Positions 32,549 to 44,084 of a stretch of 64,000 nucleotides of DNA are shown here, one piece after another; the first letter of the stretch is position 1; each line of letters begins with the position of its first letter. The notes beneath the pieces are model-generated. The model saw nothing but the letters and a program-made list of their open reading frames with translations. It did no database searches and had not been told where the DNA came from. Location of the stretch: NCBI GenBank assembly GCA_963971575.1, contig OZ020622.1, forward strand, positions 33,014,301 to 33,078,300. The letters run 5' to 3'. A program made the position numbers and the translations under genes. The DNA comes from Liopterus haemorrhoidalis. Its lineage: Eukaryota > Arthropoda > Insecta > Coleoptera > Dytiscidae.

Positions 32549-33110
32549 TTAAGTAAGACAATATTCCTGTTTTTCATACTTGCTAGTCTCTTGATGCATT
32601 TGTCCCAATCTAGTAGAAGTGATGAAGTTTCTGTCTTGGATATTGTAAGGTTGCAGTTCTACTGCCTTTCCTTCCTCCTTCTCGTTTTTCTGTTGTTGTT
32701 CTACCAAGTCCGCCGAACAGAGGTTTAGCCGATTAGCATGCACTACATTTTCCTTACCTGTTGTCCTGTCTTTAATCACAAAGTTAAACGGATACGTCTG
32801 CTTTGTGATCAAAAACGGTTCTGTTCAAGCTTTCAAGGACTTCCGCGATAAGCCACCAGGTACAGTGGAGTTGTTGTAGGAGGTAATGCCCCTCGGTCAA
32901 GGACCTCAGGCCACTATCCCTGAACACAATACCCAGGCTAGCTCACGAGCTGGGTCGTAGAATTTCCTCTGGACTTAAAGAGTCACGATCACTAAGCTCC
33001 TGAAAAAGAACGTGATTTTCTCCAAGGTGTTGAAAAGAGACAACCAATAACATTAATCTTTTATAACTTTTATAACTGGTATAATATAATTTGTGATGCA
33101 ATTCCGCGTC
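32549..33110 (-). pseudogene. gypsy pol 3' end remnant
   Basis: Minus-strand frame 32812-32549 starts ITKQTYPFNFVIKDRTTGKE followed by VVHANRLNL, the pattern of the integrase C-terminus of Ty3/gypsy elements (VVHxNRLKPY). Further upstream, other frames contain FQELSDRDSLSPEEILRPSS and related sequence. Strongly decayed; LTR not identified with certainty. Confidence 0.4.
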
Positions 33111-33139
33111 TTGGGAATTGGACTTCTGACCGGGTGGAT

Positions 33140-34043
33140 ATCGGGGGTAACAGGGAAAGAGGGGGTGAGGATCTGCTTTCGTTGCGGAGAGAGGGCGGCG
33201 TCTCCGGGCCGAAAAGCTCATCGTAGCGAGCCCTCACGAGCCTCGCTATCTCGGAGGCGGCGGCGGCACTCTCTTAAGTGTTAATGCTGCGCACAGACCG
33301 ATGAGGGGGCCTTGCACAGGTCGAATACGTGTCTTAGCCTTCTTTTTGGCAGCGGGGGCGGCGGAAGGCTTAACGGAAGGCGGAGGCGGCGAAATCAATA
33401 TCGCCCTCCTTCTTGGGCCAGCGTGCTGATGAATATGTCTTTTTGGTTCGGGGGCGGCAGGTACCGGAGCTGGGGGCCCTGTTGATAACGGAGGGATCCC
33501 TGGAGCTGCCGGAACGTCTGTCGGTGACCTCGGAGGCGGCGGCAAGACCGTGAGGGCAGCCACGGACTCAGGACCGTCTCGGCTAATATTTTCCGCCCGG
33601 GGTCGGCAACTGATGCTGGGGGCGGTAGTTGTCTGGACCGGGGGCGGCAGTGCTAAAGGAGCAGCTGATGCCTTCGTGAAGGTGGTTGCATAGATTGTGG
33701 CCCTCTGGGTGCCATTCCGATGAGCGGGGGCGGCTGTTGTGGGCAGCAAGCGCCTCGGTGATGGTGGCGGCGTTAGCGGGGTAAAACACCGGGCTCTCGG
33801 GTCTCCCTGGCGTAGCAAGTGCCTTTGTAAAGTCCGCGGAATGGCGGCATATGGCTTCAAGACGTCAACGGGTATTAGGCGGTGGCGACGAAGGAGCGCT
33901 TGACGGGCGTTGTACTTCTCTCTCGAGGCTTTCCCTCTGCGACCAGCCAGGATGTTGCCGTTGTCCGTTAGTATTTACTTCGTGAATATTAGCAGGAGGC
34001 GGGAACACCTGCCTGGCAGCGAGTGTGGGGGCGGTAACAAGCG
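33140..34043 (-). other. GC-rich block with Pro/Ala-rich ORF
   Basis: A sharp GC increase in an AT-rich window. The 204-codon minus-strand frame 33860-33246 is about half Pro and Ala (PLTPPPSPRRLLPTTAAPA, PPPPPR) and reflects repeated GGGGGCGGC/GGAGGCGGC on the plus strand, which could also form G-quadruplexes. I see no domain. The block may be the low-complexity gag or leader part of an unidentified retroelement rather than a protein gene. Confidence 0.35.
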
Positions 34044-34150
34044 CCCGCCACGTAGCGAGAGCCGTCGAAGCTACAAGCGCCGCCTAGAAGCGAAGCCGTC
34101 GAAGTATACTAGCGCTTGCCTAGAAGCGAGAGCCGTCGAAGTATTCTCAC
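34044..34150. repeat. ~36-bp tandem repeat before the LINE
   Basis: Three copies of a unit with core TAGAAGCGAGAGCCGTCGAAG (copies at about 34045, 34084 and 34120), partly inverted within themselves. Ends immediately at the 5' end of the I-type LINE (34152). Confidence 0.75.
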
Positions 34151-34151
34151 A

Positions 34152-34713
34152 GGGGAAGTTCATAATGGCCACAACACCTGGCCATTTGTCGAGCTTTCGG
34201 GCCTGATGATCCCGCGTACCCTCAATCACGCAAGGGAAGTTCATAATGGTCGCATCACCTGACCATATAGAGCTTTTGGGCCTGATAATCCCACGTACCC
34301 TGAATCACATATCATTTGGGAGGAGACAGTTCAGAGAAGCCGATTGTGGGAATAGGCTTATCTGTTGTCTCTTTGATCTCCCACTTAAATTCCTACCCAC
34401 GTGTTTGCCGTGCGTGGAGACCCGTAACGCCGGAGAAGAGGGTCCTGGTCGGTTGAGGGAGACTGCTGCCCGCGGACAGTACGATCCCAACACGCCTTCT
34501 TTGGCCTCGGATTCGGTAAAACGGGAGGCTGAGTCTGGTCAGCTCAGTCAATCGGCTGGTGTCACGGTTCATGAATAGAGTGGCACCACTACTGGATCGT
34601 GGATGCCGTGCCACTAGACAAGTATTCGGGGGTCTGTGGGAGCGACTGCAGCTCGCCCGGTTCCAGAGTTAGCTACTACTGGTTCTCGAACGGGTCGAGC
34701 AGCCCGTGACTAC
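34152..34713 (+). promoter_or_regulatory. LINE 5' UTR with ~81-bp monomers
   Basis: Two tandem monomers starting GGGAAGTTCATAATGG at 34153 and 34234, each ending in a CGTACCCT.AATCAC segment, are followed by a unique leader. The same organisation is at 59978 and 60058. Tandem 5' monomers serve as internal promoters in several LINE lineages, which would let new copies keep a promoter. Confidence 0.65.
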
Positions 34714-34725
34714 TTCCCCCGATGC

Positions 34726-36191
34726 CGTCTAACTTGGCGGGCACATTTTTTGTCCGTCAAGAAAAAATGCCAAAAGTCGCTCAATTTGTTGCGGGTCCTC
34801 AGCCATAAGACATGGGGTGCAGACCGCACTGTCATGTTGCGTTTATATCGTTCTCTAGTGCGCTCTAAGCTGGACTATGGATGTCTAGCTTATGGGTCAG
34901 CTAAACACCAAGAGATAAGAATTCTTGACACTGTACATCACACTGGGGTTAGATTGGCCACAGGTGCATTTCGCACCAGTCCAATACTAAGCCTGCTGTG
35001 TGAAGCAGGCGAACCGTCACTGTACAATCGTCGTAAAATTCTATCCTTGCGGTATATGGCTGCACTCAGTGCCAAGCCAGATCATCCCGCGTATGACCCT
35101 ATTCTACAAAATAGGCATACAGAGATTTATGACAGAAAACCAAGAGCCAATAGGCCTTTTGGTCAGAGGACTTTCGACATTTTGGGCGATATTGATTTTA
35201 ATATGCCTGAAATGGCAAGTTTCGTTTTGTGTGCTGTTCCACCATGGACGCTACCGCGTCCACTTGTGAACCTCACATTAACTAGGTTTGATAAAGATAC
35301 TACGTTGCCTATCGAATACCAACATGAGTCCCTAGGTCCCTAGTCCATAGAACACTGGTCCCTAGGTTCGAGGATACTGTCATTTTTACTGACGGATCAA
35401 AATCCGGAACCAGGGTTGGGTGTGCGTTCGTTGTTTTGAATCCACGCCAACAGTTTCAGTACCGTCTGCACTTCATAACGAGTGTGTACAGTGCTGAGCT
35501 GTACGCTATTTTCAAGGCCTTGTGTTTTGTTTCGTCAGAGCAAAGTCGGTCAAGTGTTATCTTGACGGACTCGCTGAGCGCTCTGAACAGTATCCAAGAT
35601 CCAGATCCAGTGCATCCTCTTGTACTAAAGATCCGGTTGCTACTCTACAATATGAATGCTCAGAATGTGAGGGTAGAGCTGTTTTGGATACCGGGACATG
35701 TTGGTATTAAAGGCAACGAAGCGGCAGATGCAGCTGCAAAAGCCGCCTCTCACAGACCTATGATTGATGTGAGTTTCGTTTTTCCAGATGACGCAAAGAG
35801 TTATCTGAAACATATGGTTTTGGACATGTGGCAACATGAGTGGAGCCGCACACAGAACGTTAAGTTACGACAGATTAAGGGAGACGTTAAACCATGGGGT
35901 TCTTCCTGCAGGATTAACCGCAGGGAGGAAACCGCCATCACACGCCTCCGTATAGGTCACTGTTGGTGGACCCATGGGCACCTCCTTCGAGGTGAAGAGT
36001 CCCCTATCTGTGAGACGTGTAACACAGATTTGTCTGTGTTACACTTTTTAACTGAGTGTGCACAGTTCGAGGATGTCAGGGAGAGGTTAAGCCTGTGCTA
36101 TGACCTGTCAGTTGCTTTAGGTGACGACAGGGTACTCATGGACAGGCTGATACTCTTCCTGAGAGAATCGAACTTATTGTTTTATGTGTGA
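34726..36191 (+). pseudogene. RT thumb and RNase H of nested copy
   Basis: Two frames, 34636-35343 (fused artificially to host 5' UTR at its start) and 35436-36191. The first has SLVRSKLDYGCLAYGSA and CEAGEPSLYNRRKILSLRYM from the RT C-terminal region. A short insertion with CCCTAGGTCCCTAG at ~35330 shifts the frame. RNase H follows: TDGSKSGTR (first Asp, ~35390), AELYAIFKAL (Glu), LTDSLSALNSI (Asp) and GHVGIKGNEAADAAAKAA (last acidic residue), then a Cys/His segment CETCNTDLSVLHFLTEC. All RNase H catalytic residues are present. Confidence 0.85.
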
Positions 36192-36500
36192 AGTCTTGCA
36201 CCTTATTTTAATGTGTTTCTAGTTATTGACTGTGATATTCGATGGTAATTGGCCCCTTTACAGCCTCTTACCATCACCCTGAGTCTGTTCATATTTTCGA
36301 ACAGACTTTTTATATTATTTATTTGTGTTTGTCAGTGCAAGATTTCTTTTATTGAGTATGCGTATTTTTTAATGATATTATCTATTTATTTATTGTCGAA
36401 TATATTGTTTTTAATATTTGGTCTAGTCATTTAAATGGGCTGCGTTAGGCGCAAATAGCCTTTGTTGCTGTGCGCCAAAAATTTTAACTAACTAACTAAC
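34726..36500 (+). mobile_element. Nested I-type LINE copy, 5'-truncated
   Basis: Same family as its host, inserted into the host 5' UTR in the same orientation. Target duplication ACTTCCCCCGATGC: 34712-34725 and 36499-36512 (12-14 bp; the last bases are ambiguous with the TAAC tail). It starts within the RT thumb region (CGTCTAACTTGGC) and retains RNase H and the 3' UTR. Confidence 0.9.
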
Positions 36501-36622
36501 TTCCCCCGATGCTATATCATCCTGACATGCCTGGCGCAATGAGCCGGTTTGCGGCCAACGTCCCATGTGTGGGGCTCCCTGGTGGGTGGGCATGGCAGGG
36601 TGATGAAACTTAGTATACGGGT

Positions 36623-38019
36623 ATGGCAACTACCCGGAGGGATAAAAATTTCTTAAATTCCGCCACTTGTGAGAGTAAACTCCGTAAAAAATCAAACAAG
36701 AGACCTCGTCGTGATGCTCAGTTATCCGATGAGGGATGTGCAAGGCCTTCTGCAAAGAAGGTTGACAGAACTGTGGAGTTTTGTGCGCCAGTGCCTCGTT
36801 TTCTTGTTGTGAAGGTGCAAGAAGAGGGAAAGTCTTTTAAAGAGATGTCCCCCTTCTTTGTTGCCCGAACGCTGGGAAAAACGTGTGCAACTGGTATAAG
36901 ATCGGTGCGAAAACTGTCGGATGGTACATTGCTTATTGAATGCGAAACTGAGGCTTCTTCCAGGCTTCAGAAATGTGAAAAGTTTGGTGAGTTTCGTATT
37001 TCAGTACAGCCACATAAGGCACTGAATACTTCCAAAGGCGTCGTAACGGATCGTGACCTTGCGTATGTTACGGAGGAATAGTTTGTGCAGGAAATGGCAT
37101 CGCAAGGTGTCGTGGAATGCAAGAAGCTCAACCCCCGGTGGTGTCCTTCGCTGGCACCAAGTGTCCAACATCGGTAAGGGTGGGGTACAACGTTTGTAAC
37201 GTTCGCCCTTACTACCCAAACCCGATGCGATGCTATAAGTGCCAGCGTTACGGTCACACCTCTAGTCGTTGTGGCAAATCTTCTATATGTGCCAACTGCG
37301 GACAGGACCAACATGATGTTGAAACCTGTCCAAACGCGGCACACTGCGTAAATTGCAAAGGGGCGCATACCTCTACTTCACGCCACTGCCCAACGTACTT
37401 AGAGGAGAAGGCTATCCAGGTCATCAAGACGCACGATAGGATACCGTATTTTGACGCCAAGAGAAAGTATAAACAGACTGCGCCGGTCACTTTTGCGAAA
37501 TCCTTCTTACAAGTGGCAGCAAAGAAGACAGCAAGCGTCCAGACACAGACAGAATCAGTGCCTCGTCCGACAGTTAAAGCGGTAGGATTAGCTGCGAAGA
37601 ATTCTGAAACAGAAAAGGTGGCGGAATCGGTCCAAGAGACCAGTATTCAGACCCCACAACCTGGGGGATCGGGTCTGAATAAATCCCCCTCGCCTAAAGG
37701 TGAACGCACTCAACCTCAGTTCTCCCAACCACCTAAGGAGAAGACCCCACAGTCTTCTCCACAAACGAGAAGCGATCAGAGAATGGTCGCTTCTACAAAA
37801 CACTCATAAGTTACTCCTGAAAAGGAAACTGATAAGGGATCCGTTGGTTCTCACTGGATACCAGTGAGAGCCAAACAATCAAAAAAGGAGTCCAGTGTGT
37901 CCATCAAAACACCTGGACTACCAAATGAAAATGTAGCCGAGAAAATGGCTGTAGACCCGCAACCTAAGGGTAAACCAAAAATCATTAGGTTGCGGGGTAA
38001 CTCCCCTAAACAGAAATGA
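36623..38019 (+). pseudogene. I-type LINE ORF1, broken
   Basis: Counterpart of the intact ORF1 at 60672. It begins MATTRRDKNFLNS, hits TAG at 37079-37081, has a 25-bp deletion near 37137 relative to the intact copy (frame change), continues open through the three zinc knuckles (CYKCQRYGHTSSRC, CANCGQDQHDVETC, CVNCKGAHTSTSRHC), and has TAA at 37807-37809. The stop TGA (38017-38019) overlaps the ATG of ORF2. Confidence 0.9.
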
Positions 38020-39940
38020 ATGGTCCACTAATCCAGTGGAACTGTAACGGTGTATACCAGCGCTACGAAGAACTGCGACTTTTATTGTTAGATTTTGCGC
38101 CTTCGTGTGTTTGTCTGCAGGAAACAAACTTCAACGAAACATACACATTCTCTCCTCGGGGATACTCCGTGTTTCGCACGGATTTCCTTACGGGGTTAAG
38201 AGCATGTGACGGCGTGGCAATTCTCGTTAGAGACACATTGTACCACGATCCTGTAGACATTGACACTGAGTTGCAGGTCGTAGCAGTTCGTGTTGCACTT
38301 CCCCTCCAGGTGACGATTTGTTCTATCTACCTTCCCCCTGGTGTTCGAACTGACATCCGAGATGTCGTGAACATCATCGATCAACTCCCACCACCCTTCA
38401 TACTACTAGGCGATTTTAACGCCTACAATGTGTGTTGGGGATCGGTGCGGAACGATCGACGGGGACGTCACCTGGAAAATATGTTGAACGAATTGAATTT
38501 GAGCTTTCTGAACGACGACAGACCCACGCACTTTTGTGCAGCAACGGGTACATTTAGTGCTATAGATCTTAGCGTTGTTTCAGGAGCCATCGCTCCGTCG
38601 TTCAAATGGGATGTGCATCACGACCTGTGCGGTAGTGATCACTTTCCAATCCTCTTAAAGCCTCTGTTTAATACTGTTACCGAATCCCGCTGGCCACAGT
38701 GGGTTCTTCGGAAAGCAGATTGGACCAAGTTTGCGGAATCATTCTCGCATGAGGATATTCCGAGCTTGACCGTAAACGAAGAGGTGAATCTTTTCACGGA
38801 CTCCATCACAAGCGTGGCTAAAAACAGTATACCGCTGTCATCCACTCAGCCCCGTAGAGTTCCCGTTCCCTGGTGGAACGAGGAATGCGACTTGGCGCTA
38901 CGTGAAAGGAGACACCTCTTCAATACATTCCGTCGTTGTCCAACAGAGGCAAACATGATAGTTTTCCAACGAGCGAAAGCTCGTGCTAAGAGGATTCTGA
39001 AAGAAAGCAAGCGCGAATCATGGCGCAAATACGTATGCACCGTTACAGTTGCCACTCCAGTGGCCAAAGTTTGGGAGAAGGTCTGGAAAATCTCCGGTCT
39101 AAATACAGCTACAGCCATTGCTGGTCTATCGGTAAATGGTAACGTAGTTACCTCAGCGGTCGAAATTGCTAACACTTTGGCATCTAATTTTGCGTTCAAT
39201 TCTAGCTCTGAACATTATCCACCCGAGTTTCTAACTCGTAAAGCAGGCCTCGAATCTATACCTCTAAATTTCTTTTCTAGGAATGACGAGGTATACAACC
39301 TGCTTTTCTCTCGTGAAGAGCTAGATAGCGCGATGTCAAAGTGTAAGGATAGCTCTCCTGGTCCAGATGCGATACATTATCGTATGATCCGAAATCTTCC
39401 AGAATCATCTAAGTCTAGGCTTTTGAATGTCTATAATAGGATATGGACTGAGGGCAAGTGCCCGACCAAGTGGAAGGAATCTCATATAATTCCTATCCCC
39501 AAAGTCGGGAAAGATAAACACTTGCCCTCTAGCTATAGACCAATATCACTGACCAGTTGTCTCTGCAAGCTCATGGAGCGAATGATCAGCAAGCGTCTGA
39601 TTTGGTTTTTAGAATCAAACGACTTGCTGGCCAACACACAGTGCGGCTTTCGCCGTCACCGCTCAACAGCAGATCATCTGGTCAGACTAGAGACAGCTAT
39701 CAGGAATGCTTTCGTTGAAAACAAACACCTGGTAGCTGTGTTTTTCGATATTGAGAAAGCCTATGACACTGCATGGATTTTTGGGATTCTCCGTACTCTG
39801 CATTCCTGGGGTCTCCGGGGACGCTTGATGTTCTTTATAAAAGACTTCATGTCGAACCGGCGCTTCAGGGTGCGGATCGGAAATACCCTGTCACAAATGT
39901 TCGCACTGGACAATGGGGTCCCACAGGGCTCCATACTGAG

Positions 39941-40830
39941 TTAGTTAGTTAGTTAGTTAGTTGAAATTTTTGGCGCACAGCAACAAAGGCTATTTGCGCC
40001 TAACGCAGCCCATCTAAATGACTAGACTATATATTAAAAAAATAAAAATTTAGACAATAAATAAATAAATAAATAAAATCATTAAACATACGCATACTCA
40101 ATACAAGAAATCTTGCACTGACAAACACAAATAAATAATATAAAAAGTCTGTTCGAAAATTTGAACAGACTCAGGGTGATGGTAAGAGGCTGTAAAGGGG
40201 CCAATTACCATCGAATATCACAGTCAATAAATAGAAACACATTAAAATAAGGTGCAAGACTTCACACATAAAACAGTAAGTTCGATTCTCTCAGGAAGAG
40301 TATCAGCCTGTCCATGAGTACTCTGTCGTCACCTAAGGCAACTGACAGGTCATAGCACAGGCCTAACCTCTCCCTGACATCCTCGAACTGTACACATTCG
40401 GTTAAAATGTGTAACACAGACAAATCTGTGTTACACGTCTCACAGACAGGGGACTCTTCACCTCGAAGGAGGTGTCCATGGGTCCACCAACAGTGACCTA
40501 TACGAAGGCGTGTGATGGCGGTTTCCTCCCTGCGGTTAATCCTGCAGGAAGAACCCCATGGTTTAACGTCTCCCTTAATCTGTCGTAACTTAACGTTCTG
40601 TGTGCGGCTCCACTCATGTTGCCACATGTCTAAAACCAGATGTTTCAGATGACTCTTTGCGTCATCTGGAAAAACGAAACTCACATCAATCATAGGTCTG
40701 TGAGAGGCGGCTTTTGCAGCTGCATCTGCCGCTTCGTTGCCTTTAATACCAACATGTCCCGGTATCCAAAACAGCTCTACCCTCACATTCTGAGCATTCA
40801 GGTTGTGGAGTAGCAACCGGATCTTTAGTA
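39941..40830 (-). mobile_element. Nested I-type LINE copy, inverted
   Basis: 5'-truncated, opposite orientation to its host. Tail (GTTA)n at 39941-39960, 5' end at 40830. Exact 12-bp target duplication CTCCATACTGAG at 39929-39940 and 40831-40842. Contains 3' UTR and the C-terminal part of RNase H. Confidence 0.95.
40262..40816 (-). pseudogene. RNase H fragment of inverted copy
   Basis: 184 open codons on minus, starting within RNase H (LFWIPGHVGIKGNEAADAA) and running to the normal C-terminus (LILFLRESNLLFYV). It contains the Cys-rich SPVCETCNTDLSVLHILTEC motif. Only the last RNase H acidic residue remains; the protein could not function. Confidence 0.85.
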
Positions 40831-42147
40831 CTCCATACTGAGCGTTACGCTATTTTTGATCGCCATTAACGGTGCAGCTTCATGTATTCGATTGCCTGTA
40901 CAGAGTTCGATATTTGTCGACGACATTGGTATCTTTGTCGCCGGACAAAAGACTAGTACAATCGAACGTCAGCTACAGCTGACCATCAATCGTCTCGATA
41001 CATGAGCAATCGAAAATGGCTTCAAATTCTCGACCAGCAAAACTGTGTGTGTCCATTTTTGTAGGAAAAGGGGTGTCCATCCCAACCCTACACTCACGCT
41101 AAATGGAGCACAGTTACCATTTACCGATACTGCCAGATTTCTGGGTCTCGTTTTTGACAGTCGTCTAACTTGGCAGGCACATTTTTTGTCCGTCAAGAAA
41201 AAATGCCAAAAGTCGCTCAATTTGTTGCGGGTCCTCACAGTCACAAGACATGGGGTGCAGACCGCACTGTCATGTTGCGTTTATATCGTTCTTTAGTGCG
41301 CTCTAAGCTGGACTATGGATGTCTAGCTTATGGGTCAGCTAAACACCAAGAGATACGAATTCTTGACACTGTACATCACACTGGGGTTAGATTGGCCACT
41401 GGTGCATTTCGCACCAGCCCAATACTAAGCCTGCTGTGTGAAGCAGGCGAACCGTCAATGTACAATCGTCGTAAAATTCTATCTCTGCGATATATGGCTG
41501 CACTTAGTGCCAAGCCAGATCATCCCGCGTATGACCCTATTCTACAAAATAGGCATACAGAGATTTATGACAGAAAACCAAGAGCCAATAGGCCTTTTGG
41601 TCTGAGGACTTTCGACATTTTGGGCGATATTGATTTTAATATGCCTGAAATGGCAAGTTTCGTTTTGTGTGCTGTTCCACCATGGACGCTACCACGTCCA
41701 CTTGTGAACCTCACATTAACTAGGTTTGATAAAGATACTACGTTGCCTATCGAATACCAACATGAGTTACAAAGAACACTGGTCCCTAGGTTCGAGGATA
41801 CTGTCATTTTTACTGACGGATCAAAATCCGGAACCAGGGTTGGGTGTGCGTTCGTTGTTTTGAATCCACGCCAACAGTTTCAGTACCGTCTGCACTCCAT
41901 AACGAGTGTGTGCACTGCTGAGCTGTACGCTATTTTCAAGGCCCTGTGTTTTGTTTCGTCAGAGCAAAATCGGTCAAGTGTTATCTTGACGGACTCGCTG
42001 AGCGCTCTGAACAGTATCCAAGATCCAGATCCAGTGCATCCTCTTGTACTAAAGATCCGGTTGCTACTCTACAATCTGAATGCTCAGAATGTGAGGGTAG
42101 AGCTGTTTTGGATACCGGGACATGTTGGTATTAAAGGCAACGAAGCG

Positions 42148-42191
42148 GCAGATGCAGCTGCAAAAGAGGCGGCTTTTGCAGCTGCATCTGC
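42148..42191. repeat. Perfect 44-bp hairpin in RNase H
   Basis: Arms GCAGATGCAGCTGCAAAAG (42148-42166) and its exact inverse complement (42173-42191) around AGGCGG. The other copies have only the first arm. An inverted duplication has been inserted, destroying the reading frame after AADAAAKEAA. Confidence 0.95.
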
Positions 42192-42944
42192 ACAGACCTA
42201 TGATTGATGTGAGTTTCGTTTTTCCAGATGACGCAAAGAGTCATCTGAAAAATCTGGTTTTAGACATGTGGCAACATGAGTGGAGCTGCACACAGAACGT
42301 TAAGTTACGACAGATTAAGGGAGACGTTAAACCATGGGGTTCTTCCTGCAGGATTAACCGCAGGGAGGAAACCGCCATCACACGCCTCCGTATAGGTCAC
42401 TGTTGGTGGACCCATGGACACCTCCTTCGAGGAATAGAGTCCCCTATCTGTGAGACGTGTAACACAGATTTGTCTGTGTTACACTTTTTAACTGAGTGTA
42501 TACAGTTCGAGGATGTCAGGGAGAGGTTAGGCCTGTGCTATGACCTGTCAGTTGCTTTAGGTGACGACAGGGTACTCATGGACAGGCTGATACTCTTCCT
42601 GAGAGAATCGAACTTATTGTTTTATGTGTGAAGTCTTGCACCCTATTTTAATGTGTTCTATTTCTTAACTGTGATATTCGATGGTAATTGGTCCCTTTAC
42701 AGCCTCTTACCATTACCCTGAGTCTGTTAAAATTTTCGAACATACTTTTTATCCTATTTATTTGTATTTGTCTGTGCAAGATTTCTTTTATTGAGTATTC
42801 GTAATTTTATTGATTTTATCTTTTTATTGATTGTGTAATTTATTGTTTTTAATATGTAGTGTAGTCATTTAAGTGGGCTGCGTTAGTCGCAAATAGCCTT
42901 CGTTGCTGTGCGCCAAAAATTTCAACTAACTAACTATTTTGTAT

Positions 42945-43465
42945 TTTGATGATGAGTAAATTTCTCAATGGCTTTTTTCCATTTGTTGTAACCCTCCGTA
43001 ACTAAATTGCCAGAAACTTCAGATTTAGATTTTCCAATATTAGGCGTCGCAAAAAACACACTATATTTACAGTACGCATTGTTTTCAGTTTAAGAGTACA
43101 CAAGCCATTTAAATTTTTCAAACCATGCATATTGAAAACTTCGGTTATGGGCTGCAGCACAGGTTACGGGAAAATAAAATTTGCTTCTGGTTGCTTATAA
43201 CTTTTTCACAATATCTAAACTGTCGTCAGAATTAAATTTTTGTATTTTTAATATTGCAATGTCCTGAGAAATATTGATAACTGAGGAAGTACTTTCTTCT
43301 GGAAGATCCAATGGTTTTGCCTGAACTGCGACTGTAGAAGTCGGTATCGATAATATTAATAGCGTCAACATTGCTACTAACATTTGAATCATCCTTTTTT
43401 GGTTTTTTATTAAAAAAGTTCAGTAAAGTACTTTGGGTACGTTTCTCAGTCATATTTTGAAGCAC
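42945..43465 (-). pseudogene. TTF-type zinc finger fragment (hAT/ZMYM-like)
   Basis: From an ATG at ~43465: RTQSTLLNFFNKKPKKDDS, then after frame changes FQYAWFEKFKWLVYS and SGNLVTEGYNKWKKAIEKF near 43110-42950. This is the N-terminal TTF-type finger region of hAT-like transposases and ZMYM1-like proteins. The LINE 3' tail at ~42937 truncates it; the catalytic part is absent. Splice-like AG/GT around 43470 and 43520 suggests a former intron. Confidence 0.55.
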
Positions 43466-43539
43466 TGAATCTAAAATATAAAATAAAATCTATGCCAAAT
43501 TTGACTTTAAAAAGTTATTAAGAACTTACGTATAGTGAA

Positions 43540-44080
43540 GATAACTTTTCACAGATGGAAAGCTAAGCTTCAAGATCAGCCTTGTAACAAATTCTAGGCA
43601 AGTTTCTAGAACACACACTACACACGATCTACACAGACTACTGTTCGTTCAATAAGTGATCCTAATTAAAATTCTTATTTGAATGATATGGTTAAACATC
43701 CATCAGGGGTTTTTTGTCCAAATTGTCAAAATTTTGCATTCTATTTATATACGCCGCTTCTGTACGATATAATAAAACAATCGCTCAGCTCTATAGTTGT
43801 ATTTCATATAGATTAAAACTCTCTTCAATGTCCATTTGAGTCACTGAAACGCTCGGGTCTCTTATCTGTATTTATTGCTGCAATAAACTAAACTAATTTT
43901 TCTCAAGCTTTTAGTGTATTCAGTAGCGTATCATTTCTGATTGAAACACTGTGGTTGTTTCGATATTTTGAATTGAATATTGCTATTTTTAAATACATAT
44001 ATTTACCTAGGACGGTGCTAATTAAATTTTCTAGTGTGTTTTTATTGTTTTCTTTCAAAGCTCTCCTAAAATGAAATGTA
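43540..44080. other. Intergenic, no gene seen
   Basis: No coding sequence recognised. Confidence 0.4.
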
Positions 44081-44084
44081 TTTA

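Larger units (their letters stand above)
38016..42631 (+). pseudogene. I-type LINE ORF2 (EN-RT-RNase H), interrupted
   Basis: Endonuclease and the first half of RT are open from 38016 to 39940: IQWNCNGVYQRYEELR, CLQETNF (Glu), LGDFNAYNVCWG, CGSDHFPILL, then RT SSYRPISLTSCLCKLMER, VFFDIEKAYDTAW (motif A) and NGVPQGSILS (motif B). A reversed copy of the same family splits motif B. After it, IFVDDIGIF (FVDD) at ~40920, a TGA at 41003-41005, a frameshift near 41240, and RNase H (TDGSKSGTR) to 42207, where a palindromic duplication shifts the frame; the end runs to 42631. Confidence 0.9.
34152..42937 (+). mobile_element. I-type LINE, near full length, twice interrupted
   Basis: Composite: 5' UTR 34152-34725, a nested copy, ORF1 and ORF2 from 36499, an inverted nested copy at 39941-40830, and RT/RNase H and 3' UTR to a (TAAC)n tail at ~42937. 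The 5' end matches the start of the copy at 59977. Domains are ORF1 with zinc knuckles, then endonuclease, RT and RNase H in ORF2, as in the I superfamily. No target duplication identified for this outer copy. Confidence 0.9.

Noticed and set aside
33246..33860. 204-codon Pro/Ala-rich ORF as a real protein
   Set aside because: No domain, extreme composition, and it follows directly from repeated GGGGGCGGC; kept only as a GC-rich block.
34152..42937. Target duplication for the outer LINE copy
   Set aside because: Flanks (ATTCTCACA on the left, TTTTGTATTTTG on the right) do not match, so the true 5' end or later rearrangement is unclear.
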